Of a stretch of DNA of 64,000 bases, positions 1 through 9,529 are shown piece by piece. A program made the translations under genes and the position numbers. Positions within the stretch are counted from its first letter, which is position 1. Each line of letters opens with the position of its first letter. The stretch is from the NCBI GenBank assembly GCA_946557785.1, contig CAMNTH010000005.1, positions 122,762 to 186,761 on the forward strand, given 5' to 3'. The DNA is from an uncultured Blautia sp. (GTDB lineage Bacteria > Bacillota > Clostridia > Lachnospirales > Lachnospiraceae). The notes beneath the pieces were generated by a model. That model saw only the letters and a list, made by a program, of their open reading frames with translations. It did not search any database and was not told where the DNA came from.

Positions 1-2225
1 ACTTCTACAGAAGCTGTTACCTTGGGCAGGGTAAGCAGGCTAAGGGAAATATCCGAAGGATTGGAATAGCGGATGCCGTAACCGGTTGTAAGGATCACGT
101 CCCCAAGATTATTCGGCATATCCACTGTAGGATTTTCTTTTACCAGCATAGCCATGTAAAGGCGTGTAGCAGTATTTACACCAATATCATCCTGCAGCTC
201 ACCCCATGACAGAGTCTTTTCATCACTGCTGTAGCCAAGCTCAAACAGAGTCTTTCCAGAAGGTTCCTTCTCCCCGTAAAGCATTTCCACTGTAACAGAC
301 GGTGTTACATAACGATAGAAAGAGCCTATTGATGAGCCATGGTCAGGTGTATTATTGTAGGTCTGCATTAACAGCGCATTTGCATCCAAAAACTGCTGAA
401 GCTCCGGTTCAGAAGAAACAGTACCTTCAAAAACAGTAACAACCGGTACGCCTGCTGCCTGCGCATCTTCGATCATCAGCTCATATGCATCATCAAAGCC
501 AGTTGCCTCAATCACACATACATCTGCTTCTTCCAATGTTCCCACAACTTCTGCCTTTTCCCCAAATGCAGAGGTAAGGCCTTCCACAGCGCCTGCAGAA
601 CCGGAATTTACGTAAATCTTCTTGTCAGTGCTAAGTGGAAGAATTCCGTCATTTTTCAGAAGAACAGAAGATTCCACCATCAGTTTTTCTTCCATTTCTG
701 TAAGCTCCGGACGGCGAAGAGCATTGATGTCATCATTGTTCATAGGAAGAGTATCTGCAGAAGCTGCCGCTTCACCCAGAACTTCCACTGCTTCATTCCA
801 GTCTCTGTATGCATTTTCAAAGATTCCCAGATCAAATTTATTCTTCAGTACCCGTGCCACATGTACGTCAAGGGCTTCCTCTGTGTACTTGCCGGCTTCA
901 ATCTCACCAACCAGCGCATCCGGATGGTAACAGTTTGTTACCTGGGCATCTGTTTCATTGATCTCAGCCCCGTTAGTCATACTGTAGCAGCTGAACATGT
1001 CAATTCCAACGTCTAGGATCAGGGAATAGCGTTCACCAAGGCTAAGGGTTGAAACATCGATTCCATCAGTCGTAGTGCCTGTCAGGTTCATAACGGAATC
1101 TGCTGACAGCGGCCAGTCAAGGCAGACGATCCCGTTATATCCAAGGTCTTCCCGAAGGAGCTTATAAGTTTCTTTGTCCAGGTATCCCTGAAGTCCTTCT
1201 GTTCTTGCTTCTCCATTATTTGTCATAATCCATTGTGTTCCTGCATCCACAACTGCCTTCCAGCCGACCATCCAGCTGTCAATCAGATCTGCCGGGGATT
1301 TTGCATTGGAATAGCTGTTACGGCCGCCCCTGGCAATAAAGTGCTTGGAATGGCTGTTGAATCCGTTATCTTCATATGCCCGTGTTTCCAAAGCAGACAT
1401 CTTTGCAAGATATTCCGGGTCATCCCCGTAGAATGAACCGATCTCATTTCCATATCCGTGGAATACCTGATGATATCCCAAAGCGACCGACTCTTTTGCA
1501 TACTCACTGTACAGGTTATAAAGCAGCTCCTCATCTCCTGCAATACCAAAAGCGTAATGTGCTGCATCGATCATGCCGCCCCAGGTATTGTAAGTACGGT
1601 CACCGGAAAATACTACCGGAATACCAAGTTCCGTATCCTCTGCAATAGACTGAATCTTATTAAGTACATCCAGCTGATCTTTTGGCATACCTGTCATGGC
1701 TGCGATCATGGTGGTTGCATACATGTTCTTAACCTGATAAGCCACAGGTGCATATACCACGCCGTCCACAGTGACATATTCATCTGTTTCATTATTCATC
1801 TGCTCACTGTCTGGCTGAATAAATGATACGCCCGTCTGTCCGGTAGACAGATCATCCGCAGAAAAGTTAGTTACAGTAATTCCATTTTTCCCTCCGATTC
1901 CGCCAAAAGCCAGGGTTCCCGCTTTCTGCTTAAGAGACATTTTGGTAAGAAGATCTGCCGTACGTTCTTCTGAAGTCAGTCTCCAGTCCTCATATGCGTC
2001 CAGAGAACCGTTTCCGTTCATATCCTTGAACCATTCCCCATCCACTTCCAGAAATTTGTCAGCAGACGCAGCACTTAAACGAGGCCTGTCCCCTTCTGCT
2101 TCAATGTAATAAAAGCCTGAATCGCTTTCCTGAATTACATTTTCCTCTGCACTGACGGTTATTCCCATACTATTCATAACCAGTGCGGGAACAAGTAAAA
2201 CAGATAACTTTCTTAATTTTTTCAA
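1..2225 (-). CDS. Secreted glycoside hydrolase family 3 protein (C-terminus off window)
   Basis: Open for 741 codons and runs off the left edge, so the C-terminal end is not seen. The start is a TTG at 2225-2223 behind AGGAGAG. It gives a signal peptide ending near ITVSAEE; an in-frame ATG at residue 17 would destroy that peptide. Residues about 69-82 carry the N-G-N-G-x-L-D-x-Y-E-D-W-R segment that also occurs in the two other GH3 proteins here. The probable nucleophile is D370 in the C-L-D-W motif. The usual K-H-F-P-G motif is changed to K-H-F-I-A (K294, H295), so substrate specificity may be unusual. Family knowledge predicts an exo-acting beta-glycosidase outside the cell. It is divergent from the response regulator at 2497. 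Confidence 0.85.
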   Translation of the reverse strand, partial: MKKLRKLSVLLVPALVMNSMGITVSAEENVIQESDSGFYYIEAEGDRPRLSAASADKFLEVDGEWFKDMNGNGSLDAYEDWRLTSEERTADLLTKMSLKQKAGTLAFGGIGGKNGITVTNFSADDLSTGQTGVSFIQPDSEQMNNETDEYVTVDGVVYAPVAYQVKNMYATTMIAAMTGMPKDQLDVLNKIQSIAEDTELGIPVVFSGDRTYNTWGGMIDAAHYAFGIAGDEELLYNLYSEYAKESVALGYHQVFHGYGNEIGSFYGDDPEYLAKMSALETRAYEDNGFNSHSKHFIARGGRNSYSNAKSPADLIDSWMVGWKAVVDAGTQWIMTNNGEARTEGLQGYLDKETYKLLREDLGYNGIVCLDWPLSADSVMNLTGTTTDGIDVSTLSLGERYSLILDVGIDMFSCYSMTNGAEINETDAQVTNCYHPDALVGEIEAGKYTEEALDVHVARVLKNKFDLGIFENAYRDWNEAVEVLGEAAASADTLPMNNDDINALRRPELTEMEEKLMVESSVLLKNDGILPLSTDKKIYVNSGSAGAVEGLTSAFGEKAEVVGTLEEADVCVIEATGFDDAYELMIEDAQAAGVPVVTVFEGTVSSEPELQQFLDANALLMQTYNNTPDHGSSIGSFYRYVTPSVTVEMLYGEKEPSGKTLFELGYSSDEKTLSWGELQDDIGVNTATRLYMAMLVKENPTVDMPNNLGDVILTTGYGIRYSNPSDISLSLLTLPKVTASVE

Positions 2226-2294
2226 ACCACTCTCTCCTTTCTTTTGTACAGAAGCATATATTTTTTACTTCTGCAGTGCAAAATTAATTTGGTA

Positions 2295-2322
2295 TGTATA
2301 TTTTATAAAATATCGTTCACAA
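2295..2322 (-). promoter_or_regulatory. Candidate promoter of the left-edge GH3 gene
   Basis: Minus-strand TTGTGA (2322-2317) and TATACA (2300-2295) are separated by 16 bp. They lie about 70 bp upstream of the TTG start. Both boxes are imperfect, so this is a moderate call. Confidence 0.4.
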
Positions 2323-2442
2323 AACAGCAGAAAAAAAAGCTCTTTGTGCATAAGTATCTCAACCCATTCCCTGGAAATAGTAATATCCGACACATTTCAC
2401 CATAAAAAACAACAATATGCCCATTTATCCCGAAACATGTGT

Positions 2443-2448
2443 TATACT
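2443..2448 (+). promoter_or_regulatory. Extended -10 of the response regulator gene
   Basis: TATACT is preceded by TGT, forming an extended -10 element. It lies about 49 bp before the ATG at 2497. No good -35 box is seen at 17 bp. Confidence 0.45.
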
Positions 2449-2496
2449 ATGCAGGAAAATACTTTTCGCATGCCACACATTGAAAGGAGTTTCCAT

Positions 2497-3963
2497 ATGT
2501 ATCACGTTCTTATTGTCGATGATGAACAGCCTTCCATTCGATTTGTACGTTCTATTATTGAACAGTTTTCACATGGATTTCATGTTGCGGGAACTGCATC
2601 CAGCGGTGATTTCGCTATTGAATTTCTTCAAACACATAACGTGGATCTGTTGATTACAGATATAAGCATGCATGGTATGAACGGCATAGAATTAGCACAG
2701 ATTGCCCGCAAAATGCAGCCTGACATTCATATTGTGATCATCAGCGGTTACGGTGAGTTTGAATATGCCCAGGGTGCTATTCAGGCTGGCGTAGATGATT
2801 ATCTTCTAAAACCTATCAATATTACAAAACTAACGGCAATCCTGGAATCCATCCATCGGAAACTGGATCTGAAGAATGCAGACCTGAACGCATCGGTGCT
2901 TCCTGCAATTGCCTGCCATCAGCCATACAATACAGAAACTGCAAAACAGCTTTACGGCAAAAAAAGCTACCGCTTTGCCTATATCCGTCTGGGGAATCTT
3001 GACGTACTTCTTCCAAAATCACTTGGGGCTACCTCCCTTTTCATGTCCAATGAAGAATCCTTTCAGATTCTTCGCGGAAGGGATGACGCCGAGAGGATCC
3101 TGATTGCCGAGGATAAGGGATTGGATGAATTTCTCTCTTATCTCAGCGTATATCTCACCAGTCAGAACGGTCTGCCTACCTGGACCGCCATTTATACGGT
3201 ATCAATCCAGCCCATTGAGGAACTGCCTTCCTTTATTCATTCGGCCATCAATACACTGTATCAGAAAACAGTCCTTGGAAGGCATCAGATTCTCCAGCTT
3301 TCAAGCAATACCGCTTCCGAAAAGATTCGGCTGCCTGATGCGGATCTAAAACAGCTGAGCCATTTTATTTCTTTTGGCAAAACACATATGGTCAGGGACT
3401 ATTTTTTCAGCCTTGCAGATGTCTGGGAGCGCAGCCGCACTCCACAGCGCCAGGTCTGGCATATGGGGCGCCAGATCATTCACCAGACTGCTGCTGTCAT
3501 TCCTTCTGTTAACAACCATCTGGAGGATATTCTGCAGCAATTCAATGATCTGCTCCTCAATGCCCACTCCTATCACGATCTGATGAATAGTCTTTATTCC
3601 CTTCTGATCGACAGCGGAAATATCCGCAATCAGAAAATGTCTACACAGGAGCTTTATGAATTTGCCAAAGACTACATCCGCACCAATTATACCCAGCCCC
3701 TTAGTATGCAAAGTGTCTGCGATGAAATGGGTATCTCTCAGACTTACTTAAGCCGAATCTTCCGCAAATACAGTGATACCACATTCAATGTATTTCTGAC
3801 CCAGTGCCGCATGGAAGCGGCCATGAAGCTTCTTAGGGAAAAACCAAATCTGCTGCTTCGTGACGTGGCAGTTTGTGTGGGGTATGACGATTCCTCCTAC
3901 TTCACCAAAGTCTTCCGCCAATATACAGGAAAAACACCGTCTCAGTGGATTTCCGGAGAATAG
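2497..3963 (+). CDS. AraC-type response regulator (YesN-like)
   Basis: 488 residues. I chose the ATG at 2497 because GAAAGGAG lies just upstream and the receiver domain begins at once; a longer frame from 2344 adds 51 residues with no domain. An N-terminal receiver domain has the acidic pair D8-D9, phospho-acceptor D55 (L-I-T-D-I-S) and the late lysine in L-L-K-P. A middle region of about 250 residues follows. A C-terminal AraC double helix-turn-helix has the typical end G-Y-x-D-x-S-Y-F-x-K-x-F-R. No kinase gene is adjacent. The lone YesM-type kinase at 19255 on the far side of the twelve-gene operon is the likely partner. The presumed targets are that operon and the left-edge GH3 gene. Confidence 0.9.
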   Translation: MYHVLIVDDEQPSIRFVRSIIEQFSHGFHVAGTASSGDFAIEFLQTHNVDLLITDISMHGMNGIELAQIARKMQPDIHIVIISGYGEFEYAQGAIQAGVDDYLLKPINITKLTAILESIHRKLDLKNADLNASVLPAIACHQPYNTETAKQLYGKKSYRFAYIRLGNLDVLLPKSLGATSLFMSNEESFQILRGRDDAERILIAEDKGLDEFLSYLSVYLTSQNGLPTWTAIYTVSIQPIEELPSFIHSAINTLYQKTVLGRHQILQLSSNTASEKIRLPDADLKQLSHFISFGKTHMVRDYFFSLADVWERSRTPQRQVWHMGRQIIHQTAAVIPSVNNHLEDILQQFNDLLLNAHSYHDLMNSLYSLLIDSGNIRNQKMSTQELYEFAKDYIRTNYTQPLSMQSVCDEMGISQTYLSRIFRKYSDTTFNVFLTQCRMEAAMKLLREKPNLLLRDVAVCVGYDDSSYFTKVFRQYTGKTPSQWISGE

Positions 3964-3970
3964 CGCAAAC

Positions 3971-4015
3971 ATCCCCTGCACAGCAATATTTCAGCACTGC
4001 AGGGGATTCTTTTTT
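3971..4015 (+). terminator. Rho-independent terminator after the response regulator
   Basis: A perfect 10-bp stem (3971-3980 with 3998-4007) is followed by CTTTTTTT. It lies 7 bp after the regulator's stop. On the minus strand the same stem lacks a good T-tract, so it may only partly end the converging operon. Confidence 0.85.
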
Positions 4016-5531
4016 ACATTTTTTCTGACATCATGTCCCTTAATTTGGACCGATCCAGCTTCATGCTGGCTGTATACGGCATCTCTTCCAAATGTACAAA
4101 GACATCCGGAAGCATATAGCCTGGAAGCCGTGTTTTCATTTCTTTTCTTAGTTCCCTTTCACTTAAAGTTCCTGTATAAAAGCACCAGATCTTTCCTGTG
4201 TCTTTCTGAAAGAGCACACACACCTCCTGTCCTCCTTGAACCGCACGAAGCGCAGCCTCTACTTCTCCCAGTTCCATACGGTATCCCATATGTTTTATCT
4301 GCGTATCCCTGCGGCCAAGTATTACCATCTGTCCGTCCTCCCGCAAATATCCCATATCTCCTGAACGATAGAATCGTTCATACCATCCCCTCTTAAGAGG
4401 ATCTATACTCCAAAATTCTTCTGTCCGTATTTCATCCCTGTAATAGCCTGCCGCTATCCACGGACTGGACACAAAGAGTTCACCGGGTTCCCCAAAAGGT
4501 ACCTCATTTCCGTCTTCATCCATAAATAGAACATGGACTTTTGAAAAAAGCTTTCCTACAGGCAAACGTGGATCTTTTGGTTTTTGTCCCCCAACCTTTC
4601 CCACTGCTACGGAAAACATTTCCGTGGAGCCGTAAAAATGCCACCAGTCTGCCCCAGGGGAAGCATCCATCCATATTTTAAGGGGCTCCCAGGGCATAGA
4701 TTCTCCTGACATAATGCCATAGCGAAGCCATGGCAGGCTTCCCTCTTCCACCACGCCTGCTTTTACCATGGTAATAAAGCTTGACGGCGTCATGGTCAGC
4801 TCAGAGATTCGGTTACGGTTCAGGCACTCCATGAACTTCTTTGGGAAATTCAAAATTCCGGATGGTAAAAGATAAACCGTTGCCCCCAAAGCCACGGGAG
4901 GAAAAATATCAATGATGGAATTTGCATAAAAGAAGGGCGATTGGTTACCAAATACCACCTTTTCATCAAATCCATATACTTCAATAGTCGCTTCTGTCCA
5001 GTGCAGATAGGAAAAATGTGTCTGTATGGATCCTTTGGGAATTCCGGTAGAACCGCTGGTATATAAAATGGACATAGGATCATAAATGCTGATCTTTCTT
5101 CTGACCAGCTCCAGTTTCTCTCTGTCACAGTCCTCCTTTGCTGCTTCTTCATAAGGAAGCACAGGAACCTCCCCTAATTCCAGGTCCTGCAGCGCCCTCC
5201 GTCCTTTTTCATCAGCCAAAACCACTCCGGGATCCAAAAGGGACAGAAGCTTAAGAAGGCGCTCAGGCGGCATGGAAATATCCAGGGGTGCATAGGCACA
5301 TCCTGCATAAAGGACACCATAAATGGCAGGAATATTGCGGATGCTCCTGGCATCCAGAAATAATGCAACCGTTTTCTTAGGTGCTGCAATCTTAAGAAGG
5401 GCCGTACCAATACGGCGTGATACTTCCTTAAGGTTTCCATAGCTCAGTTCTTCCCTTTCATCGTAAAAGGCAATACGCTCCGGCACTCGCTCTGCCGTTT
5501 TCTCCAAATACTCCAACATATTAGATTTCAT
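4014..5531 (-). CDS. DltA-like adenylating enzyme (second of two)
   Basis: 505 residues, AMP-binding superfamily. It shows A3 T-S-G-S-T-G-I-P-K-G, A7 R-S-G-D-M-G-Y-L, A8 G-R-R-D-T-Q-I-K and the A10 lysine in M-K-L-D-R. The A5 motif is Y-G-S-T-E rather than Y-G-P-T-E, unlike its paralogue at 8046. The family activates an amino or carboxylic acid with ATP and loads it onto a carrier protein; the likely carrier is encoded at 9530. The ATG at 5531 is preferred over a GTG at 5540 because AAGGAG sits too close to the GTG. It is the last gene of the twelve-gene run. The acid used cannot be read from the sequence. Canonical dlt operons carry only one such enzyme. Confidence 0.85.
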   Translation of the reverse strand: MKSNMLEYLEKTAERVPERIAFYDEREELSYGNLKEVSRRIGTALLKIAAPKKTVALFLDARSIRNIPAIYGVLYAGCAYAPLDISMPPERLLKLLSLLDPGVVLADEKGRRALQDLELGEVPVLPYEEAAKEDCDREKLELVRRKISIYDPMSILYTSGSTGIPKGSIQTHFSYLHWTEATIEVYGFDEKVVFGNQSPFFYANSIIDIFPPVALGATVYLLPSGILNFPKKFMECLNRNRISELTMTPSSFITMVKAGVVEEGSLPWLRYGIMSGESMPWEPLKIWMDASPGADWWHFYGSTEMFSVAVGKVGGQKPKDPRLPVGKLFSKVHVLFMDEDGNEVPFGEPGELFVSSPWIAAGYYRDEIRTEEFWSIDPLKRGWYERFYRSGDMGYLREDGQMVILGRRDTQIKHMGYRMELGEVEAALRAVQGGQEVCVLFQKDTGKIWCFYTGTLSERELRKEMKTRLPGYMLPDVFVHLEEMPYTASMKLDRSKLRDMMSEKM

Positions 5532-5536
5532 GTCTG

Positions 5537-6607
5537 TCACTCTCCTTCTCTTATGCCGGAGGATACAAAGCTGGGATATTTTTTATACCACTCCTGTGCA
5601 CACAGTTCATAAGAAACATATGCCTCATCTCTGCGCCGGTCCGGCAGATCATATATTTTCTTCAGATCCTCTCCCAACTTTCTGGAAAAAGTCATACTTC
5701 CTTTCACATTAAGATGCTGCCAGTCAGCAAAATCGGAAGAATAGCGAAGCCCGAACTTCAGATCCGGATTATTATAATTCATTTCCCCAATGCCATACTC
5801 CTGTGCTACTGCCCACAAGGCATTATAATACATGTGATCACTGGCATAATCCGGATTTGGAAATCCCACAAGCATCACTTCAATTTCCTCCTGTGCACAC
5901 AATTCAAAAATCTTCCGGGCATAAGCTTCCTCCCGCTCATTCATATTGCGCCTGGTACTGGTCCACACCAGGGACGGCTTCTGATGATGCTCCACTGCAT
6001 CCACCTCAATATATCCCTTCCAATTGGAGCTGCGGCCTCCATTATCCAATGGAAAAGCAAAATCGCTTCTCTTCACATTCTTATAGTTGCTGTGTACCTG
6101 GGGAAGCCCCAGGATATATCCCACTGCATCTTCCGTTTTTTCCACACAGGCCAGCATTGCACCAATCCGGTTTTCCATCCCACGTATTCCGTATGTAGAA
6201 AGAATGGTCCGGCCCCGCTTGGAATAGTCCCTTGTATAAATGGAGGGTTTCGCATCCAAAAGAATCACTTTGGGTTTCTGGGTTTTCAGCGCCTCCCGTA
6301 TGACATAATAACTGACCCAGTAAGGCTGCTCTGCGCTGCACAGGTTGTAAGCGGCAATTCCATATTCTGACCAGAGTACATTGGTATTGATCCCTGCGTA
6401 GGCAAGGCTTGTTCCAACTGCAAGCACATCCATACTATTCTCCGGCTGATCATAAAAATTCACCATACTACAGATACCGTAATCATATTTCGGCGTAAGC
6501 ACATAAGTCGCATATGCGATCACCAGTCCTGCAAGAATACAAAAACCCGCCAGCCTCATCCAGAAAAATCCCAGTTCCTTGCGTCTTTCTGTCTTTTGAT
6601 CTGTCAT
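5537..6607 (-). CDS. Membrane-anchored SGNH-fold acyltransferase-like protein
   Basis: 356 residues. One transmembrane helix (about residues 17-37) is followed by an extracytoplasmic domain. The SGNH serine is probably S67 in V-G-T-S, and the D-x-x-H pair is D295/H298 in D-W-Q-H-L-N near the C-terminus. This is the arrangement of DltD, AlgX/AlgJ and other partners of MBOAT proteins, which transfer acyl groups to surface polymers. Overall sequence similarity to DltD itself looks weak to me. The start follows GGAGGTGGGAAT. It sits between the MBOAT gene and the second adenylating enzyme with gaps of 18 and 5 bp, so co-expression is very likely. Confidence 0.75.
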   Translation of the reverse strand: MTDQKTERRKELGFFWMRLAGFCILAGLVIAYATYVLTPKYDYGICSMVNFYDQPENSMDVLAVGTSLAYAGINTNVLWSEYGIAAYNLCSAEQPYWVSYYVIREALKTQKPKVILLDAKPSIYTRDYSKRGRTILSTYGIRGMENRIGAMLACVEKTEDAVGYILGLPQVHSNYKNVKRSDFAFPLDNGGRSSNWKGYIEVDAVEHHQKPSLVWTSTRRNMNEREEAYARKIFELCAQEEIEVMLVGFPNPDYASDHMYYNALWAVAQEYGIGEMNYNNPDLKFGLRYSSDFADWQHLNVKGSMTFSRKLGEDLKKIYDLPDRRRDEAYVSYELCAQEWYKKYPSFVSSGIREGE

Positions 6608-6625
6608 ATTCCCACCTCCAACAAT

Positions 6626-8065
6626 CTAAAACTGGGTATACAAAAAAGCACTGCTATCCCCTGAAGGTCCATAAATACCAAATACAAGTATTGTCAAAAG
6701 CAATGCCAAAAGTACGGGCCATCTCACCCAAATACGTGCCTTTGCCAGCTTTTTGCACGGATCAAAGCCAATCTCGCAAAATAGATCCACAAGAAGTACA
6801 GCCAAAAAAGCAAGCCATGCAATCATCCATTCCCATTCAGGCATGATGCCTGTAAGCTGTCCAAAAGCATTGGAAAAGTCCCAGTTCACAAAACACTGCT
6901 TTAAAACCCCCAGGCTTTTTGATGTGCTTTCCGTAAATGCAAAAAACTGTGCAGGTATAATCAAAATCCACGTCCGCACCATCCTTAATGGAGAAATCCA
7001 CTTTTTCTCATTCAGCTTCCATCTGCGGTTTTGTTTTCTCCACAAAGGATCCAAAAGAATGGAGATTGCCATGAGAAGTCCAAAGTATGCCCCATAGATT
7101 ACAGCGTTCCAGCTGAAGCTATGCCAAATTCCAATGAGCAGAAATACCAAAAATGTAGCCAGGGCTGTAGGAAGTACGCGTCCTGTTTTCTTTCCAAGGA
7201 ACCTTGAAGCAAATTTTCCAAGCTTAAGCCCTGCCCTGGAGGCAGTCAGGGGATACATAAGATAAGAACGGAACCAGCCTCCAAGAGTGATATGCCAGCG
7301 TCTCCAGTATTCTGCCACGCTAAGTGAAAAAAAGGGACGGAGAAAATTCAAAGGAAGCTCGATTCCCAACATCCTGGAAATCCCCCGTACTACATCCATG
7401 CCTCCGGAAAAGTCCCCATATAAACGGATGATATATAAGATAACGCAGAGGATCAAAATCCATCCCGGAAAATCGGAAATATCCCCAACCAGGATTTCCG
7501 TTGCAGCTGCCAAGCGGTCTGCAAGAACCATCTTCTTAAAATAGCCCCACAGCATCAGTGAAAATCCTGAAACAAAGGATACCGGTTCCAGGCAGTGCCC
7601 TGTCAGAAGCTGATCCCCAAGCTCTTTCCATGAGGAAATTGGTCCCTGGGCAAGCTGAAGGAAATAGCCTGTAAACAGCCATATTTTCAAAGGATTTTTC
7701 TGTGCTTTCACTTTTCCTCTGTAAACATCGATCAAAAATCCCGCTGACTGAAAGGTAACATAGCTAAGCCCCAGCACAGTGACAGAGGCGGCATCATATT
7801 TTACCCAAAGCATTGCACCCAATTCCAGTGCCAGAAAAGCGCATAACCACATTTTCTTCTTCTCCAGGCGTTCCAGCAGCAGGCCGCCAAGCCAGGTGAC
7901 CGCTGCGATTCCCGTAAGATGGATGATGCTCTGCCATCCGGCCATAATGACAAAAAAGGCACTGCCGCCCAGCAGTGCCAGCCACCGCACTCCTATGGGG
8001 AGTACATAGTAGATAATAAGAGTCCCAGCTGCCAAAAGCAGAAATTCAAAAGACAGAATACTCAT
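6626..8065 (-). CDS. MBOAT membrane acyltransferase (DltB/AlgI-like)
   Basis: 479 residues with about ten or more hydrophobic segments. Both histidines of the AlgI/DltB group are present: H258 in E-Y-W-R-R-W-H-I-T-L and H315 in G-I-W-H-S-F-S-W. Members move an acyl group from a cytoplasmic donor (carrier protein or CoA) across the membrane for attachment to surface glycans or teichoic acids. The adjoining carrier protein and adenylating enzyme point to a DltB-like role using a carrier-bound acid. The start follows GGGAGGTGG and overlaps the end of the upstream gene by 20 bp, suggesting translational coupling. Confidence 0.88.
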   Translation of the reverse strand: MSILSFEFLLLAAGTLIIYYVLPIGVRWLALLGGSAFFVIMAGWQSIIHLTGIAAVTWLGGLLLERLEKKKMWLCAFLALELGAMLWVKYDAASVTVLGLSYVTFQSAGFLIDVYRGKVKAQKNPLKIWLFTGYFLQLAQGPISSWKELGDQLLTGHCLEPVSFVSGFSLMLWGYFKKMVLADRLAAATEILVGDISDFPGWILILCVILYIIRLYGDFSGGMDVVRGISRMLGIELPLNFLRPFFSLSVAEYWRRWHITLGGWFRSYLMYPLTASRAGLKLGKFASRFLGKKTGRVLPTALATFLVFLLIGIWHSFSWNAVIYGAYFGLLMAISILLDPLWRKQNRRWKLNEKKWISPLRMVRTWILIIPAQFFAFTESTSKSLGVLKQCFVNWDFSNAFGQLTGIMPEWEWMIAWLAFLAVLLVDLFCEIGFDPCKKLAKARIWVRWPVLLALLLTILVFGIYGPSGDSSAFLYTQF

Positions 8066-9527
8066 TTTCCACCTCCCGTTTTAATGCTAGACGGTCTATT
8101 TTTCCGCTTCCTGTGCGGGGCATGGATTCACGGTGAAGGAACCGGTCCGGAAGCATATATCTGGGAAGCGCCCTTTTCAGCGCAGCCTTTACCTCTTTCT
8201 CTGACGCTTCGCCTGTATAGGCAGCCACGATCTGTTCCTTTTCATACCAGCAGCAGCCCAGCACTACTTTTTCCACTGCATTCAAAAGGCACTCAATTTC
8301 CCCAAGCTCAATGCGATACCCGTTCCGTTTGATCTGACTATCCTTTCTTCCAAGGAACATTAATTCCCCGCAGGAATTGTATTCTGCCAGATCCCCTGTT
8401 TTATATATCTTTTCTTTGATCTGTTTTCGCATGGGATTTTGTATAAAAGCCGCTTCTGTTTTTTCCGGATCATTATAATACCCTGGTGATAAACAGGTAC
8501 CGCTTACACATAACTCGCCTTCCAGAAGATAGATCCTGGTATTTTTGCAGGGGCTTCCTATGGGAAGGGCATCCGTATCGGAAAACTCCCTGTCTACCCT
8601 GTACCAGGTACATACGTCCGTAATTTCTGTAGGCCCGTACATATTCACATAGTCTGCGTCCGGAAGGACTTTTTTCCACAGGTTCAATGTACGGCAGGGC
8701 ATTACCTCACCGCAAAAAAACACCCGTTTTAGTTCCGGTAAGTCCCCCTTCCCCAATACTTCTGCATTTGCCAGAGCCGTTAATGCAGAAGGAACCCAGA
8801 ATATAGTATCAATATGCTGCTCCTTTAGTGTCAAAGCCAGACGCCTTGGAAACAGAAAATCACTTTTGGAAACCAGAAAAAGGCTGCCCTTCATCCGCAT
8901 TGCACAGTAGATATCTAAAACAGAATTATCAAAATAAAAGGGCGCCTGACTTGCAAATCGTACCCCATCAGGCAGACGAAGCGCACAGCATGCCCATTCA
9001 ATAAAGTCAATCACACTGCGGTGGGTAATGGACACTCCTTTGGGAATTCCGGTAGAACCACTGGTAAAAAGCACGTACAAAAGGTCATTGTCTATATGCT
9101 GCCGCCGTCTCTTTATAAGAATCTCCTCATCAATCTCACCGTCCATCTCCTCCAGCACACATAAACCTGCACCGCCTGCCACCTCACCTGCCACCTGTCT
9201 GTACTTTTCCTGGCAGACTACAAGCCCGGGACAAAGTACGTTTACAACCAGTTTCATTCTTGCTTCCGGCATAGTCCCATCCAGCGGAGTATAAAAACAT
9301 CCGGCGTAAACACTGCCAAACATAGCGGTTATACAGTCCGGACTTTTATCCATAAGAATCAGAACCGGAGACTGCGCGGACACCTTCCGCGCAATCCAGG
9401 TCCCAATCCTTTTCGCCTGGTTCAAAACTTCCTGCCAGGTACGTTTTCCTTCGGGTGAATCATATGCAGTTCTATTTGGCGTACATTCTGCAGCCGCTTC
9501 CAGCCAATCCAGTATATTTCGTATCAT
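8046..9527 (-). CDS. DltA-like adenylating enzyme (first of two)
   Basis: 493 residues. It has the A3 loop T-S-G-S-T-G-I-P-K-G (155-164), A5 M-Y-G-P-T-E-I-T, A7 K-T-G-D-L, A8 G-R-K-D-S-Q-I-K and A10 G-K-I-D-R-L-A-L. All catalytic motifs look intact. It would activate an amino or carboxylic acid and charge the carrier protein whose gene ends 3 bp upstream. It shares fold and length with the enzyme at 4014, but the two are clearly diverged, so this is not a recent duplication. It resembles D-alanine:carrier ligase most closely. Lacking the pocket comparison, the acid is unknown. Confidence 0.87.
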   Translation of the reverse strand: MIRNILDWLEAAAECTPNRTAYDSPEGKRTWQEVLNQAKRIGTWIARKVSAQSPVLILMDKSPDCITAMFGSVYAGCFYTPLDGTMPEARMKLVVNVLCPGLVVCQEKYRQVAGEVAGGAGLCVLEEMDGEIDEEILIKRRRQHIDNDLLYVLFTSGSTGIPKGVSITHRSVIDFIEWACCALRLPDGVRFASQAPFYFDNSVLDIYCAMRMKGSLFLVSKSDFLFPRRLALTLKEQHIDTIFWVPSALTALANAEVLGKGDLPELKRVFFCGEVMPCRTLNLWKKVLPDADYVNMYGPTEITDVCTWYRVDREFSDTDALPIGSPCKNTRIYLLEGELCVSGTCLSPGYYNDPEKTEAAFIQNPMRKQIKEKIYKTGDLAEYNSCGELMFLGRKDSQIKRNGYRIELGEIECLLNAVEKVVLGCCWYEKEQIVAAYTGEASEKEVKAALKRALPRYMLPDRFLHRESMPRTGSGKIDRLALKREVENEYSVF

Positions 9528-9529
9528 TT

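Noticed and set aside
5034..9064. Nearly identical 20-plus-base stretch at about 5034-5061 and 9037-9064
   Set aside because: It encodes the conserved A3 phosphate-binding loop of both adenylating enzymes, so it is a protein motif and not a DNA repeat element.
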